Notes under the pieces: generated by a model
Seen by the model: only the letters and a program-made list of their open reading frames with translations
The model's database searches: none
What the model was told of the DNA's origin: nothing
Shown here: positions 37,213 to 46,706 of the stretch, in pieces
Position numbering within the stretch: position 1 is the stretch's first letter
Layout of the letters: every line of letters begins with the position of its first letter
Translations under genes and position numbers: made by a program
Assembly (NCBI GenBank): GCA_965203735.1
Contig: OZ241909.1
Location: 2,232,001-2,296,000 of the forward strand
DNA: 64,000 nt
Source of the DNA: Bin55 sp965203735
GTDB lineage: Bacteria; Pseudomonadota; Gammaproteobacteria; Pseudomonadales; Azotimanducaceae
Reading direction: 5' to 3'

Positions 37213-38231
37213 GGATATCCGTGAATGTCGTCAGAACCTAGAAAAACCTGACCTCGCCGAGGACAGCACTTATATGGACGCCAGAGCGACCACATGTATG
37301 TGTTCTTTGAATCTACTTTTGCGCCTCCCCAATCCGCGATTCCGGCTAGATCGTTCTTTCCAAAGACTGTGCAATCCTTTTGCTTGACCGGGTGCAACAT
37401 CTGCCACTTGGCAGTCGAAGCATTGTTCTCACGAATACGATAAGGTGGCCAAAGGTTCACCCTGCCCCCTCCAAATTGCTTTCTCACGCGAAACTGACCA
37501 CCGTTAATGACGATATCCGCAGTACGCTGAGCAATGACAGCCGCCGCTTTTGGAGGACTCGACTGCTGTATCCATCCGGATCGTGGATAGACCGAACCCC
37601 AAGTGTTTACCGGCCAATTCCCTATTTCTCGTAGCCCTGGAACCAAGCTAGCTCGATTTAGGTTCTCAGTAATTGGATTTCGCCAAGCTAAAAGATCAAG
37701 AAGCGATACGTAATAAGGGACCAACGGACGCGTGACAGAGTCGCAGATGTAGTTTGCACCGGGAAAGACAAGATCTGTAAGAGGATGACCCAATAGATCG
37801 CTCTCAAAGTATCGAAGGTTTCTCGTACTCGACTGAAGTTCTGGTGCTGGCTCAGTTCCGTTTCCATCAATCCAGTGCCTAACCGATTCATCGAGATTCG
37901 GTAATGCAGTCTCAACAGCTTGTTTTACAAGGATTTTCACCTCCTTCCACGGATGATTGAGCATGTTGGGATAGACCGAAACCACACTATCCGGTCGATA
38001 GTGTGCGACCTTGAGGGAAACTTTGACCGAGCATCCACCAATACCACATTTCAGCCAGTAGCAGTTGCCGACGATCTTCCACTTAAAGCACTTGGCCATA
38101 GCCTCGGTCGTAGTGGTTACAACCTGGGCGGTTTCGACCTCTTTCGCATTCGTGCCAGCAACAAGTGTCAATAGGCTTAATGCCATCATGAGCTGGACGC
38201 TGACTCGAGGAACACCATTGAAGAAATCCAC
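37209..38231 (-). CDS. ICE protein, PFL_4710 family (TIGR03756), TraU-like
   Basis: 340 residues with a signal peptide (LMMALSLLTLVAGTNA). Family features are Cys pairs near KCFKWKIVGNCYWLKCGIGG, WRNPITENLN, the motif WGSVYPRSGWIQQSSPPKAA, and a Cys-rich C-terminus (WRPYKCCPRRG). It resembles TraU-type proteins of F-like transfer systems that are exported and disulfide-bonded. It is the first gene of the preserved transfer operon (38231 to 33964). The gene expected before it in complete elements (TIGR03757 type) is absent. Confidence 0.86.
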   Translation of the reverse strand: MDFFNGVPRVSVQLMMALSLLTLVAGTNAKEVETAQVVTTTTEAMAKCFKWKIVGNCYWLKCGIGGCSVKVSLKVAHYRPDSVVSVYPNMLNHPWKEVKILVKQAVETALPNLDESVRHWIDGNGTEPAPELQSSTRNLRYFESDLLGHPLTDLVFPGANYICDSVTRPLVPYYVSLLDLLAWRNPITENLNRASLVPGLREIGNWPVNTWGSVYPRSGWIQQSSPPKAAAVIAQRTADIVINGGQFRVRKQFGGGRVNLWPPYRIRENNASTAKWQMLHPVKQKDCTVFGKNDLAGIADWGGAKVDSKNTYMWSLWRPYKCCPRRGQVFLGSDDIHGYP

Positions 38232-39114
38232 TCTCTCTTCCCTTGCGTTTACAGAAAAAGTGAGCGGATTCTGTAAATCTACGACCAGATTGATACAGTT
38301 ATTTCCTCCGTTGGATGTAGAGATTTCGGAATTGCAACGAATCGATGGAAAATGCAGCTTGAGAAAGCACCAATTTCATAAGCTGGTTCACGTCTAACAC
38401 ACTGATTAATGAAGGTTTAAGTAGTGGTTATTACCCTTGACAAGAGAACCTCAATAATGGGTACTTAGTACTTTGTCCAATTCTAGGTCTTCGTAGATAA
38501 ACACCTGATTTCGACTTGTTAGACTGTATCTTTTTTACATAAATTGGAGGTTTGCTTGACTATTGGTCTACAGTACGCGTCCAATCGCTTGAGTTCGACT
38601 CAGAATCCTAAGGGAGTTCTGGGCAGATCTATACTTCGGGCTCAATAACTGCTTCTGTGAGTGTGGCGCCTCTGCTACTCACCAAGGAAACACGCAAGTA
38701 CGCTATTACTACCTACCATGAATCATTTGCATGGTGTGGAATCCAATTCGTTATGTTATGAATCCTCAACATCGGAGAGAATGGCATGAGAATTCCGAAA
38801 CGTTCTTCGGCTGACTAAGTGCGCTCGCCCGGTGATCGAATTGAATTTCGAAAGTATCGTATAGTTGCCCAAAATGGTATAGCAATCGTCTCGACGTGTG
38901 ACAGAGATGAATCGGCTGTATGAAGGATTCAAGCAAAATAGACCGCACCATCAATTTAAGAGTATTTTTAAAAAGTGCCGAACACATTCGACTGAAGTAT
39001 TTGATGCACATTCAGACCAAGACTCTACGGTGGTTCTCCTAAACACAAGCAGACGTTCGATGAAGGCACAGACGCAGATTCAGTCGGAATCGCACTGAGA
39101 TAACCGTACATTCC
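38232..39114. other. 883-base gene-free region upstream of the ICE fragment
   Basis: Lies between the outward-reading TIGR03756 and AAA ATPase genes and is AT-rich. Only short frames occur, none protein-like. No tRNA or att-like repeat is evident, and the remaining ICE genes (VirB4, TraD, relaxase) are absent. Promoters for both flanks must lie here, but no convincing -35/-10 pair was found. Confidence 0.45.
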
Positions 39115-40263
39115 ATGAGCAATCCTTTCACTCCAGGCTACGATCGAATCCCTCCGGTCTTTGCGGGCAGAGAATGGGAAATGGACGTGATGGAGAAACT
39201 CGCTAGGGATCTGTCATCAGGGCAGCCTGGCGGACCTGACGTTGTCTTGTATGGTCCGCGTGGAAATGGCAAAACCACTCTGCTCAACTACGCTCACGAG
39301 CGTCTTCAAGTCACGTCCAACGTACGATCGATTACATTGGATCCTTCGGACGTGCCAACACCAAATGAGGTCTACGAGGTCTTGCTCGAGAAGCCAAGTC
39401 ACACTGGAGAGACGGTAACCACCCAGGGAGAGGTCAAAGCCGGGATACTCGGAACTGGGGCATCTGCTCGTCGATCTACAGCAAGGGTATTTGAACCGAC
39501 TCTGACAGACACCAAGAAGAGGTGCATTGAGTTAATGGTCGAGACTCCAACCTTATTGCTGATTGATGAGGCACACGAAATCTCGAGGGAAAACCTGCGA
39601 GTCGTCGCTTCCCTTGCTAGAGCTTCCAATCGTGGAGAGACGAACTTTAGATTTGTACTTGCGGGGACGCCGAGTCTTCCTACCCACTTGCGTGAAATAG
39701 GTCCCGCGTACCTTAACCGAGCGCATCGGATTCGCATGGAGCGGCTGGACGTCGAGTCGACTGAGTCCGCCCTATTTGATCCCATGGAGAATGAGGGGTA
39801 CAGAATTCAGCTGAGCGGAGAAGAGCGAACCCGCCTTATCGAACGCACTCAGTGCTATCCCCACTTCATTCAAAGCATCGGGCATGCCATTTGGGACGTA
39901 GTGGAGACAGCCGACCGCAACGATGTTGAAACCGAGATCGTGGAAAAAGCAAGACCTATTTGGGAGACATGGATTGATGCGATGAATAACGACAGAGTCG
40001 GTGAATTGAAACGACAGCAACTGGTTCACTACGCACAAGCGCTTGCCGCTGCCTTCGACGGCAGTAGAGATGTTCTTGGATTCGAGGATATTGAAAAGGT
40101 TGTAGTGGATTGCAATGCGAACGCCAATGCCCTAGAGGTTATACAGGAATTCGAAGCGTTAGGTTACATATGGGAGACGGCCAAAGATGCTATGCAGTAC
40201 GAACCGGGAATACCCTCTCTAATGGACCATATACTCGGTACCGTGAAACATAGAGAAGCATGA
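39115..40263 (+). CDS. Orphan AAA ATPase of the Orc1/Cdc6-like AAA_16 type
   Basis: 382 residues. The N-terminus NPFTPGYDRIPPVFAGRE is characteristic of a group of stand-alone bacterial AAA proteins. Walker A is GPRGNGKT (~47-54), Walker B LLLIDEAHE (~147-155), with a sensor-1-like FRFVLAGTPSLP and an Arg-rich sensor region after it. A helical or winged-helix C-terminal domain completes it. It is divergent from the ICE fragment and may be cargo or a neighbouring host gene. The molecular role (regulation, DNA transactions or defence) cannot be read from the sequence. Confidence 0.8.
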   Translation: MSNPFTPGYDRIPPVFAGREWEMDVMEKLARDLSSGQPGGPDVVLYGPRGNGKTTLLNYAHERLQVTSNVRSITLDPSDVPTPNEVYEVLLEKPSHTGETVTTQGEVKAGILGTGASARRSTARVFEPTLTDTKKRCIELMVETPTLLLIDEAHEISRENLRVVASLARASNRGETNFRFVLAGTPSLPTHLREIGPAYLNRAHRIRMERLDVESTESALFDPMENEGYRIQLSGEERTRLIERTQCYPHFIQSIGHAIWDVVETADRNDVETEIVEKARPIWETWIDAMNNDRVGELKRQQLVHYAQALAAAFDGSRDVLGFEDIEKVVVDCNANANALEVIQEFEALGYIWETAKDAMQYEPGIPSLMDHILGTVKHREA

Positions 40264-40365
40264 GTTTTCTGTCAGTCCTAGGACAACAAAGAATCGGGAG
40301 CTGCTCAATACACCTGTATGTAGTCTGGGAAGCTGAGAATAGACCTGTCGCCACTTGGAGCAGAA

Positions 40366-41232
40366 CTAAGTCACACGCGAAACAACCAGCTCCCCATATT
40401 GTTTGACGGCATTGATCTGGTCGTCAACCGAATTGAACCCGTGCCCCATGGTTACAGCCGAAATGTGTGTGACGCCTATGTCAGAGCACATTTTGATTCG
40501 ATCTCGTTCGTTGCTTCCCATTTCGCCAACAGGAAGAATACACTCGATGCCGATCTCATCCGCATTTCGGCCGACTTCTGTAGCTCGATCTCGAACTTGC
40601 CCAATTTGAGACTTGAGATTGGGATTGAAAAACGGAAACCAGCCATCCCCTACTCGAGCCACTCGGTCAATCACTTGGGGTGCAGTTCCACCTAGCCAAA
40701 TGGGTATGTTCTTGTTGATCGGAAGAGGATTCAATCCCGCATCGGTGATCTTATGCCACTTCCCTTGATATGTGATGGTTTCTTCTGACCACAGGTTGCG
40801 CATTAGATCTATTTGCTCTTCGCTGCGCTTTCCTCGATTGTGGAAGTTCTCTCCTAGAGCTTCGTATTCAACATCGTTCCATCCTGTGCCGATTCCAAGT
40901 CGAAATCTACCTCGGCTGATGACATCAAGGCATGCAGATTGCTTGGCGACCAGAGCGGTTTGTCTCTGTGGAAGAATGACGATCCCAGTGACGAATTCCA
41001 AACGCGACACGATTGCAGACAGATATCCAAACAATACATAGGGCTCGTGAAACATACTCTCCGATGTATACGGTCCGCTCCAATTTGGACGGCTTGCAGT
41101 GTTAGCTCCCAAGACATGTTCGTATGCAAGTAGATGGTCGAATCCAGCTTCTTCCACCGCCTGCGCGAAACGGGCGATGTCATCAGGGTCCGAACCGATT
41201 TCTGTTTGGGGAAACACGATACCGAATTTCAT
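40366..41232 (-). CDS. LLM-class flavin/F420-dependent oxidoreductase (TIGR03619-like)
   Basis: 288 residues of the luciferase-like TIM-barrel family. Typical segments are MKFGIVFPQTEIG, AQAVEEAGFDHLLAYEHV, LEFVTGIVILPQRQTALVAKQ, GRFRLGIGTGWNDVEYEALG and IPIWLGGTAPQVIDRVARVGDGW. These fit the TIGR03619 F420-dependent subgroup, although flavin use is also possible. The substrate is unknown. It is convergent with the AAA ATPase gene and stands alone. Confidence 0.9.
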   Translation of the reverse strand: MKFGIVFPQTEIGSDPDDIARFAQAVEEAGFDHLLAYEHVLGANTASRPNWSGPYTSESMFHEPYVLFGYLSAIVSRLEFVTGIVILPQRQTALVAKQSACLDVISRGRFRLGIGTGWNDVEYEALGENFHNRGKRSEEQIDLMRNLWSEETITYQGKWHKITDAGLNPLPINKNIPIWLGGTAPQVIDRVARVGDGWFPFFNPNLKSQIGQVRDRATEVGRNADEIGIECILPVGEMGSNERDRIKMCSDIGVTHISAVTMGHGFNSVDDQINAVKQYGELVVSRVT

Positions 41233-41461
41233 ACTTGATTCCTAGTTACATTGGCGTCTTTCGACCAGTTAAACAGCTGTTTGGAGGCCTTGACAAAGTA
41301 ATTCAAACATGGACTATTGCAATTCCGAGAATTTCTCTAACGGGTCAGAGGAATGTCTAAATTAGCAGATTGGGGACGCTTTATTTTACATAAGCCTTGT
41401 TTTTCCTTGACAACGCGTATCTATAGCATGTCGAATCATCCACAATTGAGGTTTCTATAGG

Positions 41462-41798
41462 TTATTGGACAGTGCACAATGACCCAAGGAGGACAATCAT
41501 GGGCAGAAAGCGCTTTCCACAGGAATATAGGGACCGGCTGGTCGAGCTGGCTCGATCCGGCCGCAGCGTCGCGTCGCTGGCCGAGGAGTTCGAGCTGACG
41601 CCGCAGACGATACGCAACTGGCTCGACGAGGCGGACGGCCCAGGCAAGCGGGACGACTCGAAGGAGCTTCGCAAGCTGCGCCGCGAGCTGGCGCGGATCA
41701 AGGAGGAGCGGGACATACTGGCAAAGGCTACGGCCTGGTTCGCCAAGGAGACCACGAGGACCCCAAGCCGGTCTTCGAGTTCATGAAGGCGCACCGAT
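41462..41798 (+). mobile_element. IS3-family insertion sequence remnant, 5' end only
   Basis: Contains a complete orfA and the first ~15 codons of orfB in the -1 frame (EDPKPVFEFMKAHR), which stop abruptly near 41798 where unrelated sequence begins. GC content is clearly higher than in the flanking DNA. The left end probably lies near TTATTGGACAGTGCACAATG, but the terminal repeat is not certain because its partner is gone. Confidence 0.75.
41499..41786 (+). CDS. IS3-family transposase OrfA
   Basis: 95 residues from the ATG at 41499 with AAGGAGG eight bases upstream. A GTG nine codons earlier precedes the Shine-Dalgarno site and is rejected. It has the usual helix-turn-helix (VASLAEEFELTPQTIRNWL) and a leucine-zipper region (ELRKLRRELARIKEERDIL) for multimerisation, ending AWFAKE as in IS3 OrfA. 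It cannot transpose alone because orfB is cut off. Strong GC bias in codon use marks it as acquired. Confidence 0.88.
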   Translation: MGRKRFPQEYRDRLVELARSGRSVASLAEEFELTPQTIRNWLDEADGPGKRDDSKELRKLRRELARIKEERDILAKATAWFAKETTRTPSRSSSS

Positions 41799-42030
41799 GT
41801 CAATGTCAAGAAAAAGTGTCCCACTTCTGGCAACTTCAGGGGGCGGGCTAGCCCATCCCCTGAAAAATTTCTTTTTCTTCATCGTCCCGCAGCTTCTTCC
41901 GAGCCTTGTATCTTGACTGGTACTTGTGCATGAAGTAGCTCGCCCTCGGATGTTCACCATGTGGCAACGGTGCAGCAGGCGGGCAGGTAATTCAGTTATC
42001 TGTTCGCCCACTTTGTTACCGTTCGAAGGC
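41799..42030 (-). mobile_element. IS21-like remnant: element end plus istB 3' fragment
   Basis: At 41799 the IS3 sequence is replaced by TGTCAATGTCAAG and a nearby GTGTCCCACTTC, which look like an IS21-family end. Running inward on the minus strand is a coding fragment with EQITELPARLLHRCHMVNIRG, matching the C-terminal part of the IstB ATPase. It is frameshifted and continues as YFMHKYQSRYKARKKL. The istB orientation, ending toward the element end, fits IS21 organisation. I infer an IS21-like element inserted into orfB of the IS3 copy and later mostly deleted. Confidence 0.5.
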
Positions 42031-42197
42031 ACGAATTCGGTCTTGCTTCGCTACAATCTTCTCAATTTCACTGCTTCAGCCTGTACTTCCTCAACAGTGA
42101 TGGCTTGTGGCTGTCATGGCAGCCAGTACAGTCATGGCCTACTCCGCAGAAGACACGCAGATTATGTCTTTGAGATGCAGTACAGAGGTATAGTACG

Positions 42198-42368
42198 ATG
42201 CATGCACTTTTGAAATCCTTTTTCAGGATCAGACCGAAGAAGTGGAGCGAATCGACCATTACTCAAAAGCGCATCGTTATAGTTGATCTCATTTGTTGGG
42301 GAATCTTCTGTGTCTTCCTGTTGTCAGATGGGCTGTTTCCTCTATGGGACTATCTCTTCGGATATTAG
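42198..42368 (+). CDS. Possible 56-residue membrane peptide
   Basis: A short frame from the ATG at 42198 with AGAGG ten bases upstream. The N-terminus is basic (RIRPKKW), followed by one TM helix (IVIVDLICWGIFCVFLL) and an aromatic tail. This is a normal layout for a single-pass small membrane protein, but length and composition alone cannot prove it. It follows the IS remnants in otherwise gene-poor DNA. Confidence 0.4.
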   Translation: MHALLKSFFRIRPKKWSESTITQKRIVIVDLICWGIFCVFLLSDGLFPLWDYLFGY

Positions 42369-43071
42369 AAGTACAGCTACTAACCTAAATACGACAGTGC
42401 CGAGCTAACCGCACTGTCCATTAACATGTGGCATACTCAGATCCCCAAAATCCGACTCAACGCTATAGAGAGCGAGACTCTCGTCCTAATTCTCAGTAGA
42501 TCAGCCAACTCCTGTCCAGGAATGTGAACATTCAAAGATGGATTACAGTAGCTAGATCACATCTCGAGAAACTCTGGGGAATCGTGGTGCTAGCGTAGTG
42601 AAATTTGATCACCAAACCGATGCGAGTAGCAACGAGTCCCCTAAATTGACGGATTGTCGAATCAGAATATTTTCGCGAAAGTAAGTGAGGAAAGTACTTC
42701 AAAGTATTGATTTATAATATTTTTATTCTTAACTGCTAGAAATGCTAAATGAGTTCTGGTACCTTTGGAGAATTCTCGTTCAGTTTGAATTTGTATCAGT
42801 TCTACACATCCACAAACTAAGCCCGAATATTCTGCGTTTAGGCTTGTTTTTCTCTTGGGAAACTGGAAGAGAATTTAGTACGGGAGTCGAAAATTGTCGG
42901 ATCATCCAACGTGGGTCAAACACGCAGACACAGAGCACTGGTGTAGTCTGTAGATTGATCTAGCAGGCCATACATAGCTCAAAAAGAGCTGGGACATCTC
43001 GGATTGCCCGTCATACAATAAGTAGATCTTCGAATGTAGATAGCTACAGGTTTCAAAACAAGAACTCTGCT
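42369..43071. other. 703-base gene-poor region
   Basis: Between the small membrane peptide and the lipoprotein gene. It has AT-rich stretches near 42660-42740. Only one frame over 60 codons occurs on the plus strand, and it is not protein-like. No RNA gene or repeat is recognised. The promoter of the lipoprotein gene should lie at its right end. Confidence 0.35.
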
Positions 43072-43734
43072 GTGAGAAGAGAACACGCACTATTCATTGG
43101 GGCTTTGTGTCTGCTAGCTTCCTGTCAGTTGTTTGAGAGTCCAGCAGAGCACACAGAGAGGATCATTGTGGGTGCTGTTGACAGTTGCCAACAATTGATT
43201 GAGCAGTCCACAAAGGAACAGAAAGACGAAGCAACGGAATTGGCCCAGCACGCAATCCGATACGTTGCATCCATTAGTGCACCCGATTTTGATGCGGATC
43301 TTCGATCTGAACTGAGAATGCTTCTGGAGGCAATTGATACAGAAGATTGTGAATTTCTGAACAACGTGCTACGTTTTGGTATTTCTGAATTAGCTGAAGA
43401 ATTGAGAGATAGACGAAGACAAGTAGAACAGAAAGAACCTGATGTTCCGCAATCACTCGAAGAACTTGCTGAGCTCCCGGATTTCCTAAAGGAGTACGAA
43501 GTAGCAAAGCAGGAGTGCGCGGACGAAGATGGACAATGGGTCGAATCACTTCATTGGGATGGATCGGAGAGATACGGATACACCCTGCGTTGCTTACCAG
43601 AATCTCGACTGCCCGCACACGATCCTCGTTGGGAGGATAGGCTCTTACCTTACGATATAAGTGTCACCTACTCTCGCGATACCTACAAGGAGATTGGGTT
43701 CAAACGTTTGCCTTTAGAGGAAGATTCGGACTAA
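43072..43734 (+). CDS. Putative lipoprotein, Glu/Asp-rich
   Basis: 220 residues from a GTG start. The signal peptide ends in a lipobox (LLASC, Cys18), so an outer- or inner-membrane lipoprotein is predicted. The mature part is helical and acidic with a few cysteines (SCQQL, EDCEFL, KQECADEDG, YTLRCLP) that may pair. A heptad-like stretch lies at ~100-135 (ELAEELRDRRRQVEQKE). No family is recognised. It is 257 bases upstream of solenoid copy 3 on the same strand. Confidence 0.65.
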   Translation: MRREHALFIGALCLLASCQLFESPAEHTERIIVGAVDSCQQLIEQSTKEQKDEATELAQHAIRYVASISAPDFDADLRSELRMLLEAIDTEDCEFLNNVLRFGISELAEELRDRRRQVEQKEPDVPQSLEELAELPDFLKEYEVAKQECADEDGQWVESLHWDGSERYGYTLRCLPESRLPAHDPRWEDRLLPYDISVTYSRDTYKEIGFKRLPLEEDSD

Positions 43735-43991
43735 AGCAAATTTCTGAACTTGGTCGATTCGTTTGCCGTGGCTACAGCCTTTCCGTTCGTGCACGGCTTC
43801 TTTAGCTTTCAGCGACACCTATCTAGTGGTGAACGTACACCCACCACCAAGCCTATAGACTTTTCTTGGCACCCCAAGAGGTCGCCTCAGCTTGAACAAA
43901 TACTGTTCAACCCCAGAGGCGCAATTTCAACATCGAACTACAATCTGAACTTGATGCTGGATTGACTGCACCTTTCGTTATGGAGGCATAG

Positions 43992-45818
43992 ATGGCGATG
44001 AACTGGATATCAGGGAATTCACTCCGTTCTGCATTGGTTGGTCTGCTCTTAGGCATTGCTCTTTCGATCGCGGCCATCTTTGGATTCGTTGCAGTCACGG
44101 ACTGGAGCTTAACCCGGTCCGAACAAGTCACCAAAACGAATGACAATGTCCCCGTTGGAACTTCTGATACATCTACACACAGCACGAAACGTCCGTTCGA
44201 GGTCGGTAGCTTGTTTCAGCAGCCTCATGACTTCAACCAGGTCGTTGAATGGTATTCCCTACTCTCTGTTGCCGATGAAGACTCGTTGCGTGATTTGCTG
44301 GATGCGTCTCGCTCAATCTCGAGCCACACTCAAGGCCAAGCTGCACGATCCGCCATCATTCGAAGATATGCCTCCATCAGCCCTAGTAGAGCTCTTGAGT
44401 TTGCGCAGACCCTTCCAAAACATGAACGAGAGTCTCTATTGCCCGGAGTGTTTAGCGAATGGGCCATCTTGGATCTCGATGAGGCAGTTTCCAATGCAAA
44501 TTCCCTAGACTTTCGAGCGAAGCAAATTGCCCTGCAAACGATACTGCGAACCCGCGACGACTTGCCAGTGAATTTGAGAAATCAACTAGCCGAGAGGCTC
44601 GATGGTAAGAGTTTCGCTGGTGCATTGATAGGTGAAGAGCATGCACTGTCTCTAATCGAAAATCCGCCTGCTGCATGGAGTGCTTTGATCAGTGACGGTC
44701 AAGTTAACCAGTATCGAGTTAATTCCTTCGTTCAGATCGCCGTCGCATGGATTGATCGGGACGGACTTGAGGTGTTGGAGCAAATATCCACGTCATTGAC
44801 CGAGGAGGTTGATAACGCTTTCGAAATAATGAACCAAGTTGCGATAGCTGTTGCACAAACTAATGCCGAGGAAGCATTCAATTTCGTAGTCACTCTGGAT
44901 CCAACAGTTCAGCGCGGATTGATGAGTTCTCTTGTCAGGGCATGGTCCACAATCGACCCCAGTGCAGCTCTGAGGGCGGTTGATAGCCTAGATGCAAACT
45001 CTTCTGCTCGCTACCAGATCGCGGGAATTCTTTACCGATGGATCAAGACTGACCCAAACGAAATCCTTCCTATTCTCGACACCTTTTCTCAGCAAGTGAA
45101 GTCCCAAGCGATGGAGAGAGTATTGGCAGAGACGGTTCGCACCTCACCGGAGACCGCACTTCGACTGATGAGAGACTGGGAAAACGCTGGAAACAACTTA
45201 ACCTCGGTTACAGGAGCGTTTGTTAGAGCGTGGTCTGAGATCGACCCAGAGTCTAGTCTAGACTGGCTCCTTGACCAGGCAGACAAGAACTTATTCCGCT
45301 ATTCCGATATGGTTGAAGACGCATTAAAGGCGTTAGCTCCAGTGGACTGGAAGCGAGCGTTCGAAGTTGCACTAGAACAACCGGTGGCAGACACACATGT
45401 TCCAGGAGCCGAAGCTACGGTAATTCATGAGATTAGTGATTTCGATGTCGACAAAGCCCTTGAATTACTTCCTCGAGCGAGAGAATCATCAATGGCTCTA
45501 TCGGTCCTTTGGGTGGGGCAAGCGCTTGTCGACGACGGAAGGCCGTTGAAAGCATTTGAGTTGGTTGAAAGGTTGCCGGAAGATCGCAGAGAATGGATCT
45601 ATTACTCCCTCGCTCAGCACTGGGCTGGAAACGGTGCTCTGGAACTATTTGAAAGGATTGACACCGTTCAGTCTCCCCTATGGCGGTCTCATGTGGCCAA
45701 AGGATTGATTTGGGACAGCATGTGGAATTCAGTCTTGACAAATGACCAACTTGATCATGTGAAGTCGTTCCTAACAGAAAGTCATGCCGAAGACGTAGAA
45801 GGCTGGAAAGATCTGTAG
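43992..45818 (+). CDS. Membrane-anchored WAxxDP solenoid protein of family C, copy 3
   Basis: 608 residues from the ATG at 43992, preceded by GGAGG at ideal spacing. The N-terminal anchor (~residues 12-34: ALVGLLLGIALSIAAIFGF) is followed by the family's helical repeats: FSEWAILDLDEAV, VRAWSTIDPSAAL, VRAWSEIDPESSLDW, APVDWKRAFEVAL, the hallmark KALELLPRARES and a C-terminal LTNDQLDHVKSFL. The middle segment RDDLPVNLRNQLAERL corresponds to RRDLSEDARMRLGEEL in copy 1. It is followed 108 bases later by an NTR-like gene on the same strand. Function unknown. Confidence 0.82.
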   Translation: MAMNWISGNSLRSALVGLLLGIALSIAAIFGFVAVTDWSLTRSEQVTKTNDNVPVGTSDTSTHSTKRPFEVGSLFQQPHDFNQVVEWYSLLSVADEDSLRDLLDASRSISSHTQGQAARSAIIRRYASISPSRALEFAQTLPKHERESLLPGVFSEWAILDLDEAVSNANSLDFRAKQIALQTILRTRDDLPVNLRNQLAERLDGKSFAGALIGEEHALSLIENPPAAWSALISDGQVNQYRVNSFVQIAVAWIDRDGLEVLEQISTSLTEEVDNAFEIMNQVAIAVAQTNAEEAFNFVVTLDPTVQRGLMSSLVRAWSTIDPSAALRAVDSLDANSSARYQIAGILYRWIKTDPNEILPILDTFSQQVKSQAMERVLAETVRTSPETALRLMRDWENAGNNLTSVTGAFVRAWSEIDPESSLDWLLDQADKNLFRYSDMVEDALKALAPVDWKRAFEVALEQPVADTHVPGAEATVIHEISDFDVDKALELLPRARESSMALSVLWVGQALVDDGRPLKAFELVERLPEDRREWIYYSLAQHWAGNGALELFERIDTVQSPLWRSHVAKGLIWDSMWNSVLTNDQLDHVKSFLTESHAEDVEGWKDL

Positions 45819-45926
45819 TTTCTTGGTCGTGAAATTGGCTTGGAAAGCCCAAGATCCGACTGTAACGATGGAAACAATGTAAAGCATCTAGAACGAAATT
45901 AGTGGGATTAGTAGGAATTGGACGTT

Positions 45927-46559
45927 ATGTACTCCCGATCAACAAGACGCTTGCGGTCGCTTAACCTGCTATCAAGGCTGCTACTCACGTGCGTGGTATT
46001 GACTCTTGCGGTCTACTCCTCGGGGCGTTGCAGGCAGGCTCCAGTGGAGGAGAACTTCGAAAAGAGCGACGTTGTTTTTACAGCGACGGTAGAGAGCATT
46101 CAGGACGCACCGGACGAGTACACCATGAGCTGGAAGGAAACTGGGGATAGTTATGAATGGGTAATACCACAGTACGAAGTTCAGCTCAAGGTGGAAGATG
46201 TGTGGAAAGGAGAGTTGGACGAAGAGGTGCTGGTTTACACCAATAATGGAAGAGTCGCTACGGAAAGCTATCCCTTCAAAGTCAAAGGTCGGTATGTCGT
46301 GTTTGCCCATTTCAACGTACAAGAGTACTACTCGGAAGAAACTAAACAGCATCTAAGGACTGACTGGTGCTCTGGGAATGTAGGCCTTGGCGAAGGCGAG
46401 AACGATGTAGATCTAGAGGACCTTTCCATCAACATCCTCCACCGCAGACATAGCGAACTCGAAAATGAGTCCATGCTCGTGGAGTGGCTTGAGGAGCTCA
46501 GGCTAAAGCTGAATGACTCCGACAGCACCGAAAGAGCGGAAGAGGATTCAAAGGAATAG
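45927..46559 (+). CDS. Secreted NTR/TIMP-like protein, copy 1
   Basis: 210 residues from the ATG at 45927 with AGGA ten bases upstream; a TTG three codons earlier would overlap that site. The signal peptide (LLTCVVLTLAVYSSG) is followed by CRQAPVEENFEKSDVVF, VKDVWKG-type VEDVWKGEL, VLVYTNN, YVVFAHF and DWCSGN. This order (an N-terminal Cys near the mature end, a 'D-VVF-x-V' strand, 'VWKG', and a late Cys) is that of bacterial proteins with a TIMP/netrin-like OB fold. A charged helical tail ends it. Function in bacteria is unknown. A near paralogue follows at 46859. Confidence 0.7.
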   Translation: MYSRSTRRLRSLNLLSRLLLTCVVLTLAVYSSGRCRQAPVEENFEKSDVVFTATVESIQDAPDEYTMSWKETGDSYEWVIPQYEVQLKVEDVWKGELDEEVLVYTNNGRVATESYPFKVKGRYVVFAHFNVQEYYSEETKQHLRTDWCSGNVGLGEGENDVDLEDLSINILHRRHSELENESMLVEWLEELRLKLNDSDSTERAEEDSKE

Positions 46560-46565
46560 CTAGAG

Positions 46566-46587
46566 AGCGCAACAAGTAGTTTGCGCT
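46566..46587 (+). terminator. Weak hairpin downstream of NTR-like copy 1
   Basis: AGCGCAA pairs with TTGCGCT (7 bp, 8-base loop), starting six bases after the stop. A T6 tract follows only about 14 bases later, so termination here is uncertain. Confidence 0.3.
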
Positions 46588-46706
46588 TGAGGGAGCTGCG
46601 GTTTTTTGCATTTTTATATAGATTCTGCGACTACCCACAAGAGTCAACTGTACTGGCAACGCAGAACCGACATGTTCAGAATGTAATCGAGGTCTTTCGT
46701 TAAATT

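Noticed and set aside
38400..38580. TTGACA-like hexamer upstream of the ICE fragment as a strong promoter
   Set aside because: No -10 hexamer at 16-18 bases spacing.
42108..42125. TGGCTG/CAGCCA hairpin near the IS remnants as an attachment site
   Set aside because: A six-base stem without a partner copy; expected by chance.
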